Assembly: GCA_964412895.1 (NCBI GenBank)
Contig: CAYPQK010000001.1
Location: 22,972-86,971, forward strand
DNA: 64,000 nucleotides
Source of the DNA: CALMRE01 sp964412895
GTDB taxonomy: Bacteria; UBP6; UBA1177; JAKLFG01
Direction: 5' to 3'
Shown here one piece after another: positions 11,335 through 21,600 of the stretch (positions within the stretch are counted from its first letter, which is position 1; every line of letters starts with the position of its first letter). The position numbers and the translations under genes were made by a program. The notes beneath the pieces are model-generated. The model was not told the origin of the DNA and ran no database searches. It worked only from the letters and a program-made list of their open reading frames with translations.

Positions 11335-11374
11335 GGTGCCCTCCGTTATAGGTTTGGTGAACTATTTCAATAAC

Positions 11375-11401
11375 CTAGCACTCACCACAGGCGACTGCTA
11401 A
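11375..11401 (-). promoter_or_regulatory. CIRCE operator (HrcA binding site)
   Basis: On the minus strand the arms are TTAGCAGTC and GAGTGCTAG separated by 9 nt, against the consensus TTAGCACTC-N9-GAGTGCTAA: one mismatch in each arm. It sits between the groES promoter and start codon, so HrcA would repress the operon until heat shock. hrcA itself is not in the window. Confidence 0.9.
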
Positions 11402-11409
11402 CGGCGGTA

Positions 11410-11437
11410 GTTATAATCGCGGCCGGGCCGTTGTCAA
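11410..11437 (-). promoter_or_regulatory. Sigma70-type promoter of groES-groEL
   Basis: On the minus strand TTGACA (11432-11437), a 16-nt spacer and TATAAC (11410-11415), placing the start of transcription at the CIRCE element. This is the classic arrangement for HrcA repression. Confidence 0.85.
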
Positions 11438-11501
11438 GTTATTTGCCAGCCGTTTTTTTATATGCTAGGATGCCTGCGGGCAACCGAAGGAGGGACAACT
11501 C

Positions 11502-12368
11502 ATGAAATGGTTCATCGTTATGCTGACGGCGTGCGCTACCTTATCTATAGCAGCGTGCGACGACGGTACCACCAATACCGGCACCGACCATGGCGTCGAT
11601 GCCGACATCCCGCTCTGGGATAACACGGCCGGGGGCGATACGACGACCGACATGGATGCGGCGGTGTCGGACGATCCGACAGATCAGTCAGATCAAACGA
11701 TAACTCCCGACGATACCGTCACCGATACTACCGTCACCGACGACACGGTGACCGACAACGACGCCGAGCAACCCGACATCGACACCGCGCCGGGCTACAA
11801 GTACTGCTACCGCGTCTGTCCGTCGGGAGTGGCCGACTGCGTCGTCGCCAACGCGACGGCGATCACCGATGGCGATAATTATACCTGCGACAATGGTCTG
11901 TGCGTCTACACAGGGTGCAACAATTCGGCCGAGTGCGAAACGACCTACCAGACGACCACCTACGGCTGCAACACCGATCCGGGCTACGGTACGCCGACCT
12001 GCGCACAGAAGTGTTCGACCGCCGGCGACTGTGTGACCCAATACTCCCAGCCCGCCTACGATCTCGACAACTACTCCTGCACCGGACAGGGTTTCTGCAA
12101 GTATAACGGGTGCAACACCGATCAGGAGTGCATCGACACGATGAGTTCGACCGGCAAGATATACGGCTGTTTCCTGAACGAGGCGATGGGGGCGAAATTC
12201 TGCGAGATCCGCTGTTCCTCCTACCTCGACTGCGGCTCAACTTCGACCCCCGCCTACACGCCGGACCGCTACACCTGCGAAGGAGAACGGTGCATCTATC
12301 ACGGGTGCCAGACGGCGCAACAGTGCATCGACTCGATGGGCGCCGGTTACGACTGCCGCGAACCGTAA
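11502..12368 (+). CDS. Acidic-linker, Cys-rich lipoprotein
   Basis: A predicted lipoprotein of 288 aa. The GGAGGG site is 7 nt before the ATG, and the signal peptide ends in LSIAAC. The Cys is followed by an Asp/Thr linker of about 75 residues (units such as PDDTVTDT). The rest is Cys-rich with a repeated plan: YxC...GLCVYTGCNNSAECETT, then GFCKYNGCNTDQECIDT, then RCIYHGCQTAQQCIDSM, each about 55 residues after the last. These look like three or four disulfide modules. I recognise no named family. The gene is divergent from groES. Confidence 0.75.
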   Translation: MKWFIVMLTACATLSIAACDDGTTNTGTDHGVDADIPLWDNTAGGDTTTDMDAAVSDDPTDQSDQTITPDDTVTDTTVTDDTVTDNDAEQPDIDTAPGYKYCYRVCPSGVADCVVANATAITDGDNYTCDNGLCVYTGCNNSAECETTYQTTTYGCNTDPGYGTPTCAQKCSTAGDCVTQYSQPAYDLDNYSCTGQGFCKYNGCNTDQECIDTMSSTGKIYGCFLNEAMGAKFCEIRCSSYLDCGSTSTPAYTPDRYTCEGERCIYHGCQTAQQCIDSMGAGYDCREP

Positions 12369-12543
12369 CTCTCCTGAAATAAATTCTTCGCCCCGCCGGT
12401 TGATGCCTCGTCGGGCGGCTCAGACCGCTCAGTTCATTTCCCTCTTTGCCGCATCAACGGGGGAGCATACAAAGGGGCGATGCGGTCTCACCGCAAAGAT
12501 CAACCCCCCCCAAACAGCCCCGCTCCCCCACCTATTTTTCAAG

Positions 12544-12571
12544 TTGACACTTCGCCGCCGGCGGGTATAGT
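12544..12571 (+). promoter_or_regulatory. Sigma70-type promoter of the YchF-like gene
   Basis: TTGACA (12544-12549), a 16-nt spacer and TATAGT (12566-12571), with the ATG 29 nt downstream. The rest of the gap from 12369 shows no coding signal. Confidence 0.8.
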
Positions 12572-12600
12572 TGAGACTCCTTATTTGTAGTGGAGGCACC

Positions 12601-13623
12601 ATGCGCGCGGCGCTCATCGGACATCCGTTCTCGGGAAAAACGACCGTTTTCGAAGCGCTTACCGGCATCCCGGAGGCGAAGAAAGAGGAAAATATCGGGA
12701 CGATAAAGGTTCCCGATGCCCGGATCGACCGGCTCGCCGAGATCTACAAACCGAAGAAGAAGACCTACGCCGAGTTCGTCCTGACCGACTACAATATCGC
12801 GGCGTCGAAGGATGCGCTCCTCGCCTCGCAGGTGAAGAACCTCATCCAGAAGGCCGATCTGCTCATCTTCGTTCTGCGCAACTTCGACTCCATCATGACG
12901 GCCGAGCCGAAGGACCCGCTCGCCGAATACCGGAAACTCAAGGACGAACTGCTCCTCACCGACCTCATCATCGCCGAGAAGCGGATAGAGCGCGAGGCGA
13001 AGGAGAAGAAGAATCCGCCCGAGATGCCGGCGATAAAGAAGCTCCACGCGATACTCGAAAAAAGCGAGTTCCCGATGCCCGGCACCTTCACCGCCGATGA
13101 ACTGGCCCACATCTCGAACTACAGTTTTCTGACGCTCAAGAAGCGCATCGCGCTGGTCAACGAGCCGGAAGGGGGTGCGCCGCTTTCGCCCGAATTCACC
13201 GCCGCCATCGCGGCCGACGGAGTGCTCTCGTTCCCCGTCTCGGCGACGCTGGAAAAGGATCTGTCGCAGATGGCCGAGGAGGAACAGCTTGAATTCCTCA
13301 AAGGGTACGGCCTCACCGAATCGGCGCGTATCCGTTTCATCCGGACCGCCTACGAGACGCTCGGGCTCATCTCCTTCCTGACGGCGGGCGAGGACGAGGT
13401 GCGGGCGTGGCCTATCCGCAAGGGGCTCCCGGCGGTCGAGGCGGCGGGCAAGATACACAGCGACATCCAGCGCGGCTTCATCCGCGCCGAGACGATACCC
13501 TTCGACGATTTCAACAAGTACGGCTCCGAGGCCGAGTGCAAAAAGGCGGGACACTACCGGCTCGAAGGGAAGGAGTACATCGTCAAGGACGGCGACATCA
13601 TCAACTTCCGGTTCAATGTCTAG
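12601..13623 (+). CDS. Divergent YchF/Obg-family P-loop nucleotidase with DUF933-like C-terminus
   Basis: A 340-aa relative of YchF/OLA1, an ATP-preferring member of the Obg family linked to ribosome and redox stress. The P-loop is ALIGHPFSGKTTVFEALTG instead of the usual GxPNVGKST. A G2/G3 region follows (VPDARIDRLAEIYKPKKKTY, a YchF hallmark). A helical insert comes next, and VNEPEGG stands where YchF has its base-recognition motif. The C-terminal 80 residues (LISFLTAGEDEVRAWPIRKG ... GDIINFRFNV) are a clear DUF933/TGS-like domain. The ATG at 12601 has GGAGG 5 nt before it. It is shorter than typical YchF (about 363 aa), so it may be a paralogue rather than the orthologue. Confidence 0.8.
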   Translation: MRAALIGHPFSGKTTVFEALTGIPEAKKEENIGTIKVPDARIDRLAEIYKPKKKTYAEFVLTDYNIAASKDALLASQVKNLIQKADLLIFVLRNFDSIMTAEPKDPLAEYRKLKDELLLTDLIIAEKRIEREAKEKKNPPEMPAIKKLHAILEKSEFPMPGTFTADELAHISNYSFLTLKKRIALVNEPEGGAPLSPEFTAAIAADGVLSFPVSATLEKDLSQMAEEEQLEFLKGYGLTESARIRFIRTAYETLGLISFLTAGEDEVRAWPIRKGLPAVEAAGKIHSDIQRGFIRAETIPFDDFNKYGSEAECKKAGHYRLEGKEYIVKDGDIINFRFNV

Positions 13624-13632
13624 CCGGGGCGC

Positions 13633-14526
13633 ATGAGTCACGATCACGGCCACGACCATCACGATCACGACGAAAGCGGCAATATCGGCGTCGCCTTCTT
13701 TCTCAATCTTTCGTTCGCGCTGATAGAAGTTGTCGGCGGCCTGTTTACCAATAGCGTTGCGATACTCTCCGACGCACTGCACGATGTCGGCGACAGTTTG
13801 GCGCTCGCGCTGGCGTGGTATCTGCAGAAGGTGTCGGACAAGGGGCGCGACCGCCGGTTCACCTACGGATACCGCCGTTTTTCGCTCCTCGGGGCGCTCA
13901 TCAACAGCGTCATTCTCATCATGGGATCGCTTTTCATTTTCGCGATGGCGATATCGCGCCTCATCGCTCCGCAACCTACCATCGCCCTCGGGATGCTGGC
14001 GCTGGCGGTGCTCGGGATCGTGGTCAACGGCGCGGCGGTCCTGCGGCTTAGAAAAGGTCATTCGCAGAACGCGAAGGTGGTGTCGTTGCATCTGCTGGAG
14101 GATGTGCTCGGCTGGGGGGCGGTGCTCGTCGGGGCTCTTATCATTCACTTCACCGGCTGGTTCTGGATAGATCCGCTCCTGTCGCTCGGTATCGCCGTCT
14201 ATATTCTTATCAATGCCTACCACAACCTCCGTTCGGCCGCGAAGATACTCCTGCAGGGGATACCAGAGGGGCTGGATCTTGCGGCCATCGAGGCGCGACT
14301 GACGGCGGTCGCCGGGGTCGCCTCGTTCCATGACCTGCATCTGTGGAGTCTCGACGGCGAAACAACGATCCTGACGGTCCATCTGGTGCTCGACGGCCCG
14401 GTGACGCAGGATGCCGCCTGCCGCATCAAGCGGGAAACGAGCGGCGCGATGGAGGAGCTCGGCATCGGCCACTGTACCATCGAACTCGAAGGAGCCGACG
14501 AATCCTGCGCCCGGTGCTGCCGATGA
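13633..14526 (+). CDS. Cation diffusion facilitator (CzcD/ZitB-like)
   Basis: A proton-coupled exporter of zinc or similar divalent metals in the inner membrane, 297 aa. The N-terminus is His-rich (HDHGHDHHDHDE), a cytosolic metal site. ILSDALHDVGDSLALALAWY is the second membrane helix with the metal-binding residues, and SLHLLEDVLGWGAVLVG is the fifth with the paired site. Six helices are visible, followed by a cytosolic ferredoxin-like domain (FHDLHLWSLDGETTILTVHL). It starts 9 nt after the YchF-like stop and is probably cotranscribed with it. Confidence 0.92.
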   Translation: MSHDHGHDHHDHDESGNIGVAFFLNLSFALIEVVGGLFTNSVAILSDALHDVGDSLALALAWYLQKVSDKGRDRRFTYGYRRFSLLGALINSVILIMGSLFIFAMAISRLIAPQPTIALGMLALAVLGIVVNGAAVLRLRKGHSQNAKVVSLHLLEDVLGWGAVLVGALIIHFTGWFWIDPLLSLGIAVYILINAYHNLRSAAKILLQGIPEGLDLAAIEARLTAVAGVASFHDLHLWSLDGETTILTVHLVLDGPVTQDAACRIKRETSGAMEELGIGHCTIELEGADESCARCCR

Positions 14527-14535
14527 AAAATCCCG

Positions 14536-14562
14536 TTGACTTTGGGACCGATTGTTTATAGC
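14536..14562 (+). promoter_or_regulatory. Possible promoter of the PAS hybrid kinase
   Basis: TTGACT (14536-14541), a 15-nt spacer and TATAGC (14557-14562), ahead of the kinase ATG at 14596. The spacer is short, so this is moderate evidence. Confidence 0.4.
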
Positions 14563-14595
14563 CTTTTTCCGGTGGGTATTGCGGGAGGGGAGAAA

Positions 14596-16503
14596 ATGCC
14601 GAACAAAGGGAAACGGACCGAGGCGCTCGTCCGGTCCAGCGCGCATCAGATGGCCCAGATACTCGACGGGCTGTACCAGTTCATCGGCCTGCTCGATACC
14701 GATGGGACGATCCGTTACCTCAACCGCGCGCCGGTCGAGGCGGCGGGCCTTTCCGAAGAGGAGCTGCTCGGCATCAAGTTCTGGGATTCGTTCTGGTGGC
14801 AGGGCGGCGACCATGAACTGCTGAAGGAGAATGTCGGCCGCGCGGCGGCGGGCGAGCTCATCCGGCGCGAGACGAAGGTCCTCACCAAACACGGTCCCAT
14901 CCTCATCGAATTCGGCCTCTACCCCATCCGCGACGACACCGGGAAGGTGGTGCAGATGGTGGCCGAGGGACGCGACATCAGCGAGCGGCGGGAGGCGGAG
15001 AACGCCCTTCGCGAGAACGAACAGCTCCTGCGGCAGATCATCGATCTGGTGCCGCACTTCATCTTCGCCAAGAACCGCGACAGCCGCTTTATCCTCGTCA
15101 ACAAGGCGGTCGCCGACAACTACGGCACCACCGTCGAGGCGCTCACGGGGAAGAGCGATGTCGACTTCGGCGCTTCTCCGGCGGAGGTGGAGCATTTCCG
15201 CGCCGACGATCAGGCGGTCATCGACTCGGGGCTGCCCAAACTGATACCCGAAGAACCGATCACCGACGCGACCGGGGCGATCCATCTCCTCACGACGGTA
15301 AAGATACCGTTCAATTTCTCCGGGATGCCGGCCCTGCTGGGCGTCTCGGTCGACATCACCGAGAAGAAGAAACTCTGGGAAGAGGCGCAGAAAGGGCAGA
15401 AACTCGAATCGCTCGGCGTGCTGGCGGGCGGCATCGCGCACGACTTCAACAATCTGCTCGGCGGGATATTCGGTTTCATCGACCTTGCCCGGATGGTGTC
15501 GAAGGAGCCGCAGACGGTCCACTATCTTGAAGAGGCGCTGCAGGCGATGGGACGGGCGCGGGGACTGACCCGTCAGCTCCTCACTTTCGCCAAGGGGGGC
15601 GCCCCGATGCGGCGGACCGGCGCGCTCCAGCCGCTCATCTACGAGACGGCGCGCTTCACCCTCTCCGGTTCGAATGTCTCGTTCCGCGCCGATCTGCCCG
15701 ACGATCTGCCGCTGTGCGACCACGATCCCGATCAGATCGGACAGGTGCTCAACAATATCTTTCTCAACGCCCAGCAGGCGATGCCGGCGGGCGGCGTGAT
15801 ACAGGTCGACGGGGCGGCGATATCGATCGGTCCCGAAGAGCACCCCGCGCTCGCTCCGGGCCGCTATATAATGCTTTCGATACGCGATCACGGGGTGGGG
15901 ATCCCGCCCGAGATACTGCCGCGCATCTTCGACCCGTTCTTCACCACCAAGCAGAAGGGGAGCGGGCTCGGACTCGCCATCTCTTACTCCATCATGATGC
16001 GGCACGGCGGCGTCATACTGGCTGAATCGCATCAGGGAAAAGGGGCGACCTTTCATGTCTATCTGCCCGCTTCGGAAAGCACGGCCGCGGCGCCGGGCGG
16101 CGGCGTCGGGGTGGTCCACCGCGGGACCGGCACGGTGCTGGTCATGGACGACGAGGAGGTCATTCTCAAGATGCTCGCGCCGATGCTCGAACGGATCGGC
16201 TATACGGCGACCTGTGTGAAGGACGGCGCGGCGGCGATCATCGCTTTCAACGAAGCGCGGACGGCGGGAAGACCTTTCGCGGCGGTACTGCTCGATCTTA
16301 CCGTACCGGGCGGCATGGGGGGCAGGGAGGCGGTCGGATTACTGCGGGCGATAGACAGCACGGTACCGATATTCGTCATCAGCGGTTACGCCGAGGATCC
16401 GGTCATGGCCGATCCCCGGAAGTACGGATTCACCGACAGCATCGCGAAACCGTTCACGATGGGAGACCTCGCGCGGCTGCTGGAGCGGCACCACCACAAG
16501 TAG
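14596..16503 (+). CDS. PAS hybrid histidine kinase with C-terminal receiver
   Basis: A soluble 635-aa sensor kinase; no membrane helix is visible. Order: PAS about 25-140, PAS about 145-265, a histidine phosphoacceptor helix with GGIAHDFNNLLGGIFGF (His282, the AHDFNN type common in deltaproteobacteria), an HATPase domain with N-box LNNIFLNAQQAMP and G-boxes DHGVGIPPE and GSGLGLAIS, then a receiver domain from about residue 513 with DDEE and the phosphorylatable Asp567 in LLDLTVPGG. GGAGGGG precedes the ATG at 14596, preferred over an in-frame ATG 60 nt earlier. No DNA-binding partner is adjacent. Signal unknown. Confidence 0.92.
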   Translation: MPNKGKRTEALVRSSAHQMAQILDGLYQFIGLLDTDGTIRYLNRAPVEAAGLSEEELLGIKFWDSFWWQGGDHELLKENVGRAAAGELIRRETKVLTKHGPILIEFGLYPIRDDTGKVVQMVAEGRDISERREAENALRENEQLLRQIIDLVPHFIFAKNRDSRFILVNKAVADNYGTTVEALTGKSDVDFGASPAEVEHFRADDQAVIDSGLPKLIPEEPITDATGAIHLLTTVKIPFNFSGMPALLGVSVDITEKKKLWEEAQKGQKLESLGVLAGGIAHDFNNLLGGIFGFIDLARMVSKEPQTVHYLEEALQAMGRARGLTRQLLTFAKGGAPMRRTGALQPLIYETARFTLSGSNVSFRADLPDDLPLCDHDPDQIGQVLNNIFLNAQQAMPAGGVIQVDGAAISIGPEEHPALAPGRYIMLSIRDHGVGIPPEILPRIFDPFFTTKQKGSGLGLAISYSIMMRHGGVILAESHQGKGATFHVYLPASESTAAAPGGGVGVVHRGTGTVLVMDDEEVILKMLAPMLERIGYTATCVKDGAAAIIAFNEARTAGRPFAAVLLDLTVPGGMGGREAVGLLRAIDSTVPIFVISGYAEDPVMADPRKYGFTDSIAKPFTMGDLARLLERHHHK

Positions 16504-16519
16504 CTGAAATTCTTTTCTC

Positions 16520-18121
16520 TTAGCCTTTGACCGGTTCTTTGGGGTTGACCCATTTCCGGAGGATGATCATGCCGATGGGCGAGGTGACGGCGAGCGCCGC
16601 TATCCAGACCCACACCATCCGGTGGTTCGATACATCGCCCACCGCCTGCACCACCTGTCCCGCCTCGTTGAGGACCGCCTTGCCGTCGGGACCGATCTTA
16701 TCCTGCACCGGGACATAATTCGCGAGCAGTTGTCCCGACATGAGGGCGACCAGCGGCTGTGAGATGAACTTCGGGAGCATCGACAGGGTCATGTAGCTCG
16801 CCTCCTGTCCTTCGGGGGCGATGCGGGCGGTGTATTCCATCAGACGCGGCGACCAGATCGCCTCGCCGACGGTGAACAGGCCGACGAATATCGTCAGAGC
16901 GATGTAGATGGCCAGCTTCCCCTCGCCGATGGCCGGGTCGAGTCCCAGCCACACCTGCCAGATGAGACGGCCGAACACCGTGTCGACCAGCGGTATGAAG
17001 AACCGTTCGGGAAGCGTCACGAGGAACACGGCGAAGGCCGAGACGAACGAGCCGAAGGTGATCATCAGGTAGGGACTCCAAGTACGGGTCGCCCACGCGA
17101 TGAGCGGTACGAAGAAGATGACGATGACCGGGTTGAGCATCCCGTAGACACTGCCCACCTTTGCCCCCTCGCCCAGCACGCGGATGCCGTATTTGGGGAA
17201 GGTGTAGTGGAAGTGGAAGAAGACATAGTTGACCCCGAGCAGTATCGTGAGGAGCAGCATGAATTTCCAGAAGGCGGGCTGTTTCATGACATCGACAAAG
17301 ATGCGGTAGGCGTCGGTAAAGGCGTCGCGCACCGTTTTCCCGAGCGCCGGGAGGAAGGCCCCCTCGCTCTTTTTGGGCGGCGTTATCTCGAGCCGGCCAT
17401 TGTCGTGCAGGTTGATGCCGTCGCGCAAAAGCGCGATGAATATCATCGCCGGTATCGACATGAAGAAGGCGACGAGCATGATGAAGCGGTAGGTCGACAT
17501 GGTGCCCAGCAGCGGGACCACCGTGGTGCCGTATTCGCCCAGAGAGTTGCGGATGTAGTCGAACATCCAGCCGCCGACGGCGAAGCCGACATTCATCAGG
17601 GTATAGAACATCGCGAAGCCCATCGCCGAGGTGTCGGACTTGGTGTAGCGCTTGATGGCGACGGTGATGACCGGCGACAGGAAGGCGACCGACACCGCCT
17701 GCACCGCGAAACCGAAAAGAATAAGCGTGTAAATATTGGTCGAGACGGCGAAAACCAGACGCGAGGCGATGGCGAGCACCGTCCCGATGACGAGCACCCG
17801 TTTGACCCCCACCGCGTCGACGAGCGCGCCGACCCCGAACATGAGCACCGTGTAGGAGACATTCCACCCGCCGACCACCTGACTGGCGGCGATATCGGAC
17901 ATCCCGACATCGCTCGATAAGAAAAGGGTGAGCGTCGAAAGCATCAGCGACCACGCGACGAACTCGGTCACCTGCGAAATGGAGACGAACCATATCTCGC
18001 GCGGAGAATCCTTAAGCCCCCGGCCGTACTGATAAATGATGAAGACCAAGTACCCGGCGGCGGCGGCCAGCACCGGATAGAGGAAATAATAGATCCAGCT
18101 GATATCGCGTTCGGGGATCAT
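16520..18121 (-). CDS. POT/MFS-type transporter
   Basis: A 533-aa inner membrane protein with about 12-14 hydrophobic helices. The first half looks like the major facilitator superfamily: VGGWNVSYTVLMFGVGALVD then AVGVKRVLVIGTVLAIASR, the helix 2-3 loop, and AIKRYTKSDTSAMGFAMFYT then LMNVGFAVGGWMFDYI, which resembles the proton-dependent oligopeptide (POT/PTR2) signature. The ATG at 18121 has GGAGCG 5 nt before it; an ATG 60 nt upstream lacks such a site. Substrate not determinable; peptides are possible. The long C-terminal loop at residues 440-520 contains charged, non-family sequence. Confidence 0.75.
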   Translation of the reverse strand: MIPERDISWIYYFLYPVLAAAAGYLVFIIYQYGRGLKDSPREIWFVSISQVTEFVAWSLMLSTLTLFLSSDVGMSDIAASQVVGGWNVSYTVLMFGVGALVDAVGVKRVLVIGTVLAIASRLVFAVSTNIYTLILFGFAVQAVSVAFLSPVITVAIKRYTKSDTSAMGFAMFYTLMNVGFAVGGWMFDYIRNSLGEYGTTVVPLLGTMSTYRFIMLVAFFMSIPAMIFIALLRDGINLHDNGRLEITPPKKSEGAFLPALGKTVRDAFTDAYRIFVDVMKQPAFWKFMLLLTILLGVNYVFFHFHYTFPKYGIRVLGEGAKVGSVYGMLNPVIVIFFVPLIAWATRTWSPYLMITFGSFVSAFAVFLVTLPERFFIPLVDTVFGRLIWQVWLGLDPAIGEGKLAIYIALTIFVGLFTVGEAIWSPRLMEYTARIAPEGQEASYMTLSMLPKFISQPLVALMSGQLLANYVPVQDKIGPDGKAVLNEAGQVVQAVGDVSNHRMVWVWIAALAVTSPIGMIILRKWVNPKEPVKG

Positions 18122-18152
18122 GGGACGCTCCGTGAACCGTTGATGTCGCGCG

Positions 18153-18181
18153 ATGCTAGCAGAAACGGCGGGACGAGTCAA
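18153..18181 (-). promoter_or_regulatory. Predicted promoter of the POT/MFS gene
   Basis: On the minus strand TTGACT (18176-18181), a 17-nt spacer and TAGCAT (18153-18158), about 32 nt before the ATG. TGC precedes the -10 as an extended element. Confidence 0.6.
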
Positions 18182-18197
18182 TGCGCCCAGATTTTAT

Positions 18198-18225
18198 TTG
18201 AAAAACGGGACGCGGCGCATACAAT
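18198..18225 (+). promoter_or_regulatory. Sigma70-type promoter of the PqqD-like gene
   Basis: TTGAAA (18198-18203), a 16-nt spacer and TACAAT (18220-18225), 29 nt before the ATG. Confidence 0.7.
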
Positions 18226-18254
18226 GGGCCCCTGTTCTTGAGGGAGAGAACCGT

Positions 18255-18557
18255 ATGAACGATCATGTCTACCGGGTCCGTGAAGAGATCGCGTGGCGCA
18301 AGATGAAGGACGGGACGGTGACCATCGTTTCGCCGCTCGTCGAAAAGATCATATCCATCAACACGACGGCGGGGGTCATCTGGGAACTGCTCGACGGAAA
18401 GCGGACCGTCGCCGCGGTCATCGACAGCCTGTATGAAAAATTCAAAGGCGAAGAGGGGGTCGACCGGGCGGTGTTGGAACGCGATACCCATGAGATGTTA
18501 CGCGACCTTATCGACCGTCAACTTGTCGAACAAATTGTTGACAATTCCGGCGGGTGA
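18255..18557 (+). CDS. PqqD-like RiPP recognition element (peptide chaperone)
   Basis: A 100-aa stand-alone PqqD-family protein. These small winged-helix proteins bind the leader of a precursor peptide and present it to a radical SAM enzyme. Features are an N-terminal beta hairpin region (VYRVREEIAWRKMKDGTVTI), then VEKIISINTTAGVIWELLDG, the hallmark ILNxTGxxIWxLLDG-like turn, then a helix (TVAAVIDSLYEKF) and a C-terminal helix (EMLRDLIDRQLVEQI). The AGGGAGAG site is 7 nt before the ATG. Its natural partners, a radical SAM/SPASM enzyme (27269) and two precursor peptides (26681, 29272), lie 8-11 kb downstream, beyond one giant gene. The family call is firm; partnership is inferred. Confidence 0.88.
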   Translation: MNDHVYRVREEIAWRKMKDGTVTIVSPLVEKIISINTTAGVIWELLDGKRTVAAVIDSLYEKFKGEEGVDRAVLERDTHEMLRDLIDRQLVEQIVDNSGG

Positions 18558-18566
18558 GGTTATCAT
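18538..18566 (+). promoter_or_regulatory. Sigma70-type promoter of the giant lipoprotein / RiPP operon
   Basis: TTGACA (18538-18543), a 17-nt spacer and TATCAT (18561-18566). It overlaps the last codons and stop of the PqqD-like gene, so the downstream operon can be transcribed separately from it. Confidence 0.7.
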
Positions 18567-18608
18567 CCGCAACCGGTTTCGATAGTGAACCATGAGTGGG
18601 AGTATAGC

Positions 18609-21600
18609 ATGAAGCGTATCGTTGTTGCTCTTATCTGGATTATGTTCCTGTCCCTCGTAGTAGGCGGCTGTTCCACCAAGGATCAGTGTAACGCCGACAC
18701 CGACTGCAAGACGGGCTACGCCTGCGGTGACGACAAGAAGTGTCACGAGATACAGGTGGCGCTCCTCTTCCAGGACATCGCCGACGGTCAGACCCTCACG
18801 GTCGCCGACGATCTGGACAAGAGCGACGAGGCCATCCAGATCAATGTCACCGTTGCCGCGCAGGCGACGGCCGGCTCGATAAAGGACGGCACGGCGATCA
18901 CCCTCGAGGTGAAGAGTTCCGCGGCCGAGACCTCCGACGGCGACACCGTGAACGGCACCGCCGCGACCGCGACGAAAAGCTATGCCGGGATACTCGTCAA
19001 CGGCTTCGCCCGTTTTCTCAATATCCCCTTCGCGGAAGGACAGCATACCGTGACCGCCTATCTGACCCTGAGTCCCGCCATCAAGGTGACGGCGACCCTC
19101 ACCGCCACCTATGAACAGACCGATACGCTGGTCATGCGCTACTATAAAGGCGGCACCACTCCGACGATGCTCGAAGGGGCGACGCTCGACGACAACGACG
19201 ATCTCAACAAAGAGGCGGCGAATTTTCAGGTGAAAATGGAAGCGGTGACCACCGGGTATGCCGACGGGCAGGTGGTCGAGATATTCATCGAAGGCTACAG
19301 CATCACATGGGCGCCGGCCATCATAGAGGACGGCGTGGCGTCGTTCCCGTCGTTCGTCGTGCCGATATGGGCCGACATCGTGATGCGGGTGAAGGTGGCC
19401 GATGTCGAGGATACGCTCGCCTTCAGCGCCGTTTCGGCGGAGTCCTGCGGCTTTGCGCTCGATATCCAGAACAACGACCGGTTCGGCATGGCCGACGATA
19501 CGAGTGCCGGACTCAGCGGTCTCCAGAAGATGCTCACCATCAGCGATGTCACCCTCTGCTCTACCGGTTCCGAGATAGAGATATACATCGACGGCGTGCC
19601 GGGCACCGACGAACCTGACGAAACGCTGACTCTCGGCGCGGCGTCGGTCCAGCAGTCGATCACCCTGCCCGAAAGCGCGAACCAGACCGATACCCGCACC
19701 GTCACGGTGGTGATGAAGGATGACGACAGCTCGGCGACCGGCCAGATGACCGTCACCGGTCTGTTCGTCGACATCACGGCGCCGACACTGAGTGTCACTG
19801 CGCCGCTTGATAACACCACCCTTACCCCGGTCGACGACACCAATACTTCGCTGGAAGGGGTCCAGATAGCGGTCACCGGTTCGGCATCCGACTCGTTGTC
19901 GGACGAGGTCACGGTCGAGGTGCGCGACGGCACGACGCTGTTGGGCGATACGACCGGTACCGGCGACTACTCCGTGGACGATGTCTCCTTCACCGCGACC
20001 AACGAGGCGCTGACGCTCGCGGTCACCGCCCGCGACGCCATCGGCAACGAAACGGTCGTCGAGGTCCCGCTCAAGGTCTATGTGAACGATCCGGTGATAG
20101 CCTTCCAGACCATCTGCGCCCGGACCCCGGTCATGAATATGCAGCTTTCGTCGGCCGACGACGGCGACCAGCTCGCCGGCGGCGTCCAGTGCGCCGTCAT
20201 CGTCCGGACCACCGACATCGAATCGGCCTCGACCGAGGTGTCGCTGAATATCAACGATGAAGATCCGATAGTCGAAACGATAGGGACCGGCGGCCTCACG
20301 CTGTTCGACATGGTCACCCTGCCCGACGGCGAGGATTCGCTCACGGCCCGGGTCATGCATCTGGGGACCGCATACCAAACCGGGATCACCGTGCAGGTCG
20401 ATGCGACCCTGCCGGTGGTGACGCTCACGCTCACCCCGACGGTCGACGGCGGGTTCGCGCAGTCGGTCGACGCCGACTTCGCCTTCTCGTGCAGCGAAGC
20501 CGATTGCGAATACAGCTACCGTATCGACAGCGGAGCTTTGTCGGCCTACGCGACGACCGCCACCGCCGAATACACCGCGCTGGCCGAAGGGCTTCATACC
20601 TTCGCCGTTCAGGCCCGCGACCCGTTCGGGAATGTCGGCGATCTGACCGTCTTCAACTGGACGATCGATCACACGGCGCCCGCCGCCCCGACGGTGACCG
20701 GAGTAACGCCGACCAACGATACGACCCCCGAATGGTCGTGGAACACCCCGACCGGCACGGTCGAATTCCGTTACAGCACCGACCAGACGAACTGGACGAC
20801 GACCGCCGTCACCGCCTTCACCCCGGCCCCGGCGCTCGCCGAGGGCGACCAGATACTCTATGTGCAGGGCCGTGACGCCGCCGGCAACTGGTCGGCGAGC
20901 GGATCGTTCACCATCACCATAGACACCACCGCCCTTTCCGCCCCGGTCGTGAGCGGCACCACGCCGACCAACGACACCACCCCCAAATGGTCGTGGGACG
21001 CGATAACCGACGCGGTCGAATATCGCTACAGTTACACCGACGGCTCCGGCTGGACGACGACCGCCGACAACTTCTTCATTCCGGTCACGGCGCTCACCGC
21101 GGGCGACCACACCCTCTTCGTTCAGGCCCGCGACGCGGCGGAGAACTGGTCCGACAGCGGCTGGTTCACCATCACCATAGACCTCACCGCTCCCGCCGCC
21201 CCGGAGGTGCTCGGCACCACGCCGACCAACGACACCACGCCGAACTGGTCGTGGATACCGGTCGCCGACGCGGTCAACTACCGCTACAGCTACGATGAGA
21301 TGACTTGGACCGAAACCGTCGATACGACCTTCACCCCGACCACGCAGCTCGCCGCGGGGACTTATACCCTTTTCGTTCAGGCGCAGGATGCCGCCGGCAA
21401 CTGGTCGCTTTCGGGATCGAAGGAGGTTGTGATCGACCTGTCGACGCCCAATGCGCCGGTGGTTACCGGCGTAACGCCGACCACCGATACGACGCCGACC
21501 TGGTCATGGGGCGCGGTGACCGACGCGGTCGAATACCGCTACAGTTACACCGACGGCTCCGGCTGGGCGACGACGACCGCTCTTTCCTTCACGCCGTCCG

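Noticed and set aside
12532..16119. Very long open frame on the minus strand (over 1000 codons) opposite the YchF-like, CDF and kinase genes
   Set aside because: It is antisense to three confidently identified genes, has shadow composition (Arg/Asp/Glu/His-rich) and no recognisable domain; long antisense frames are expected at this GC content.
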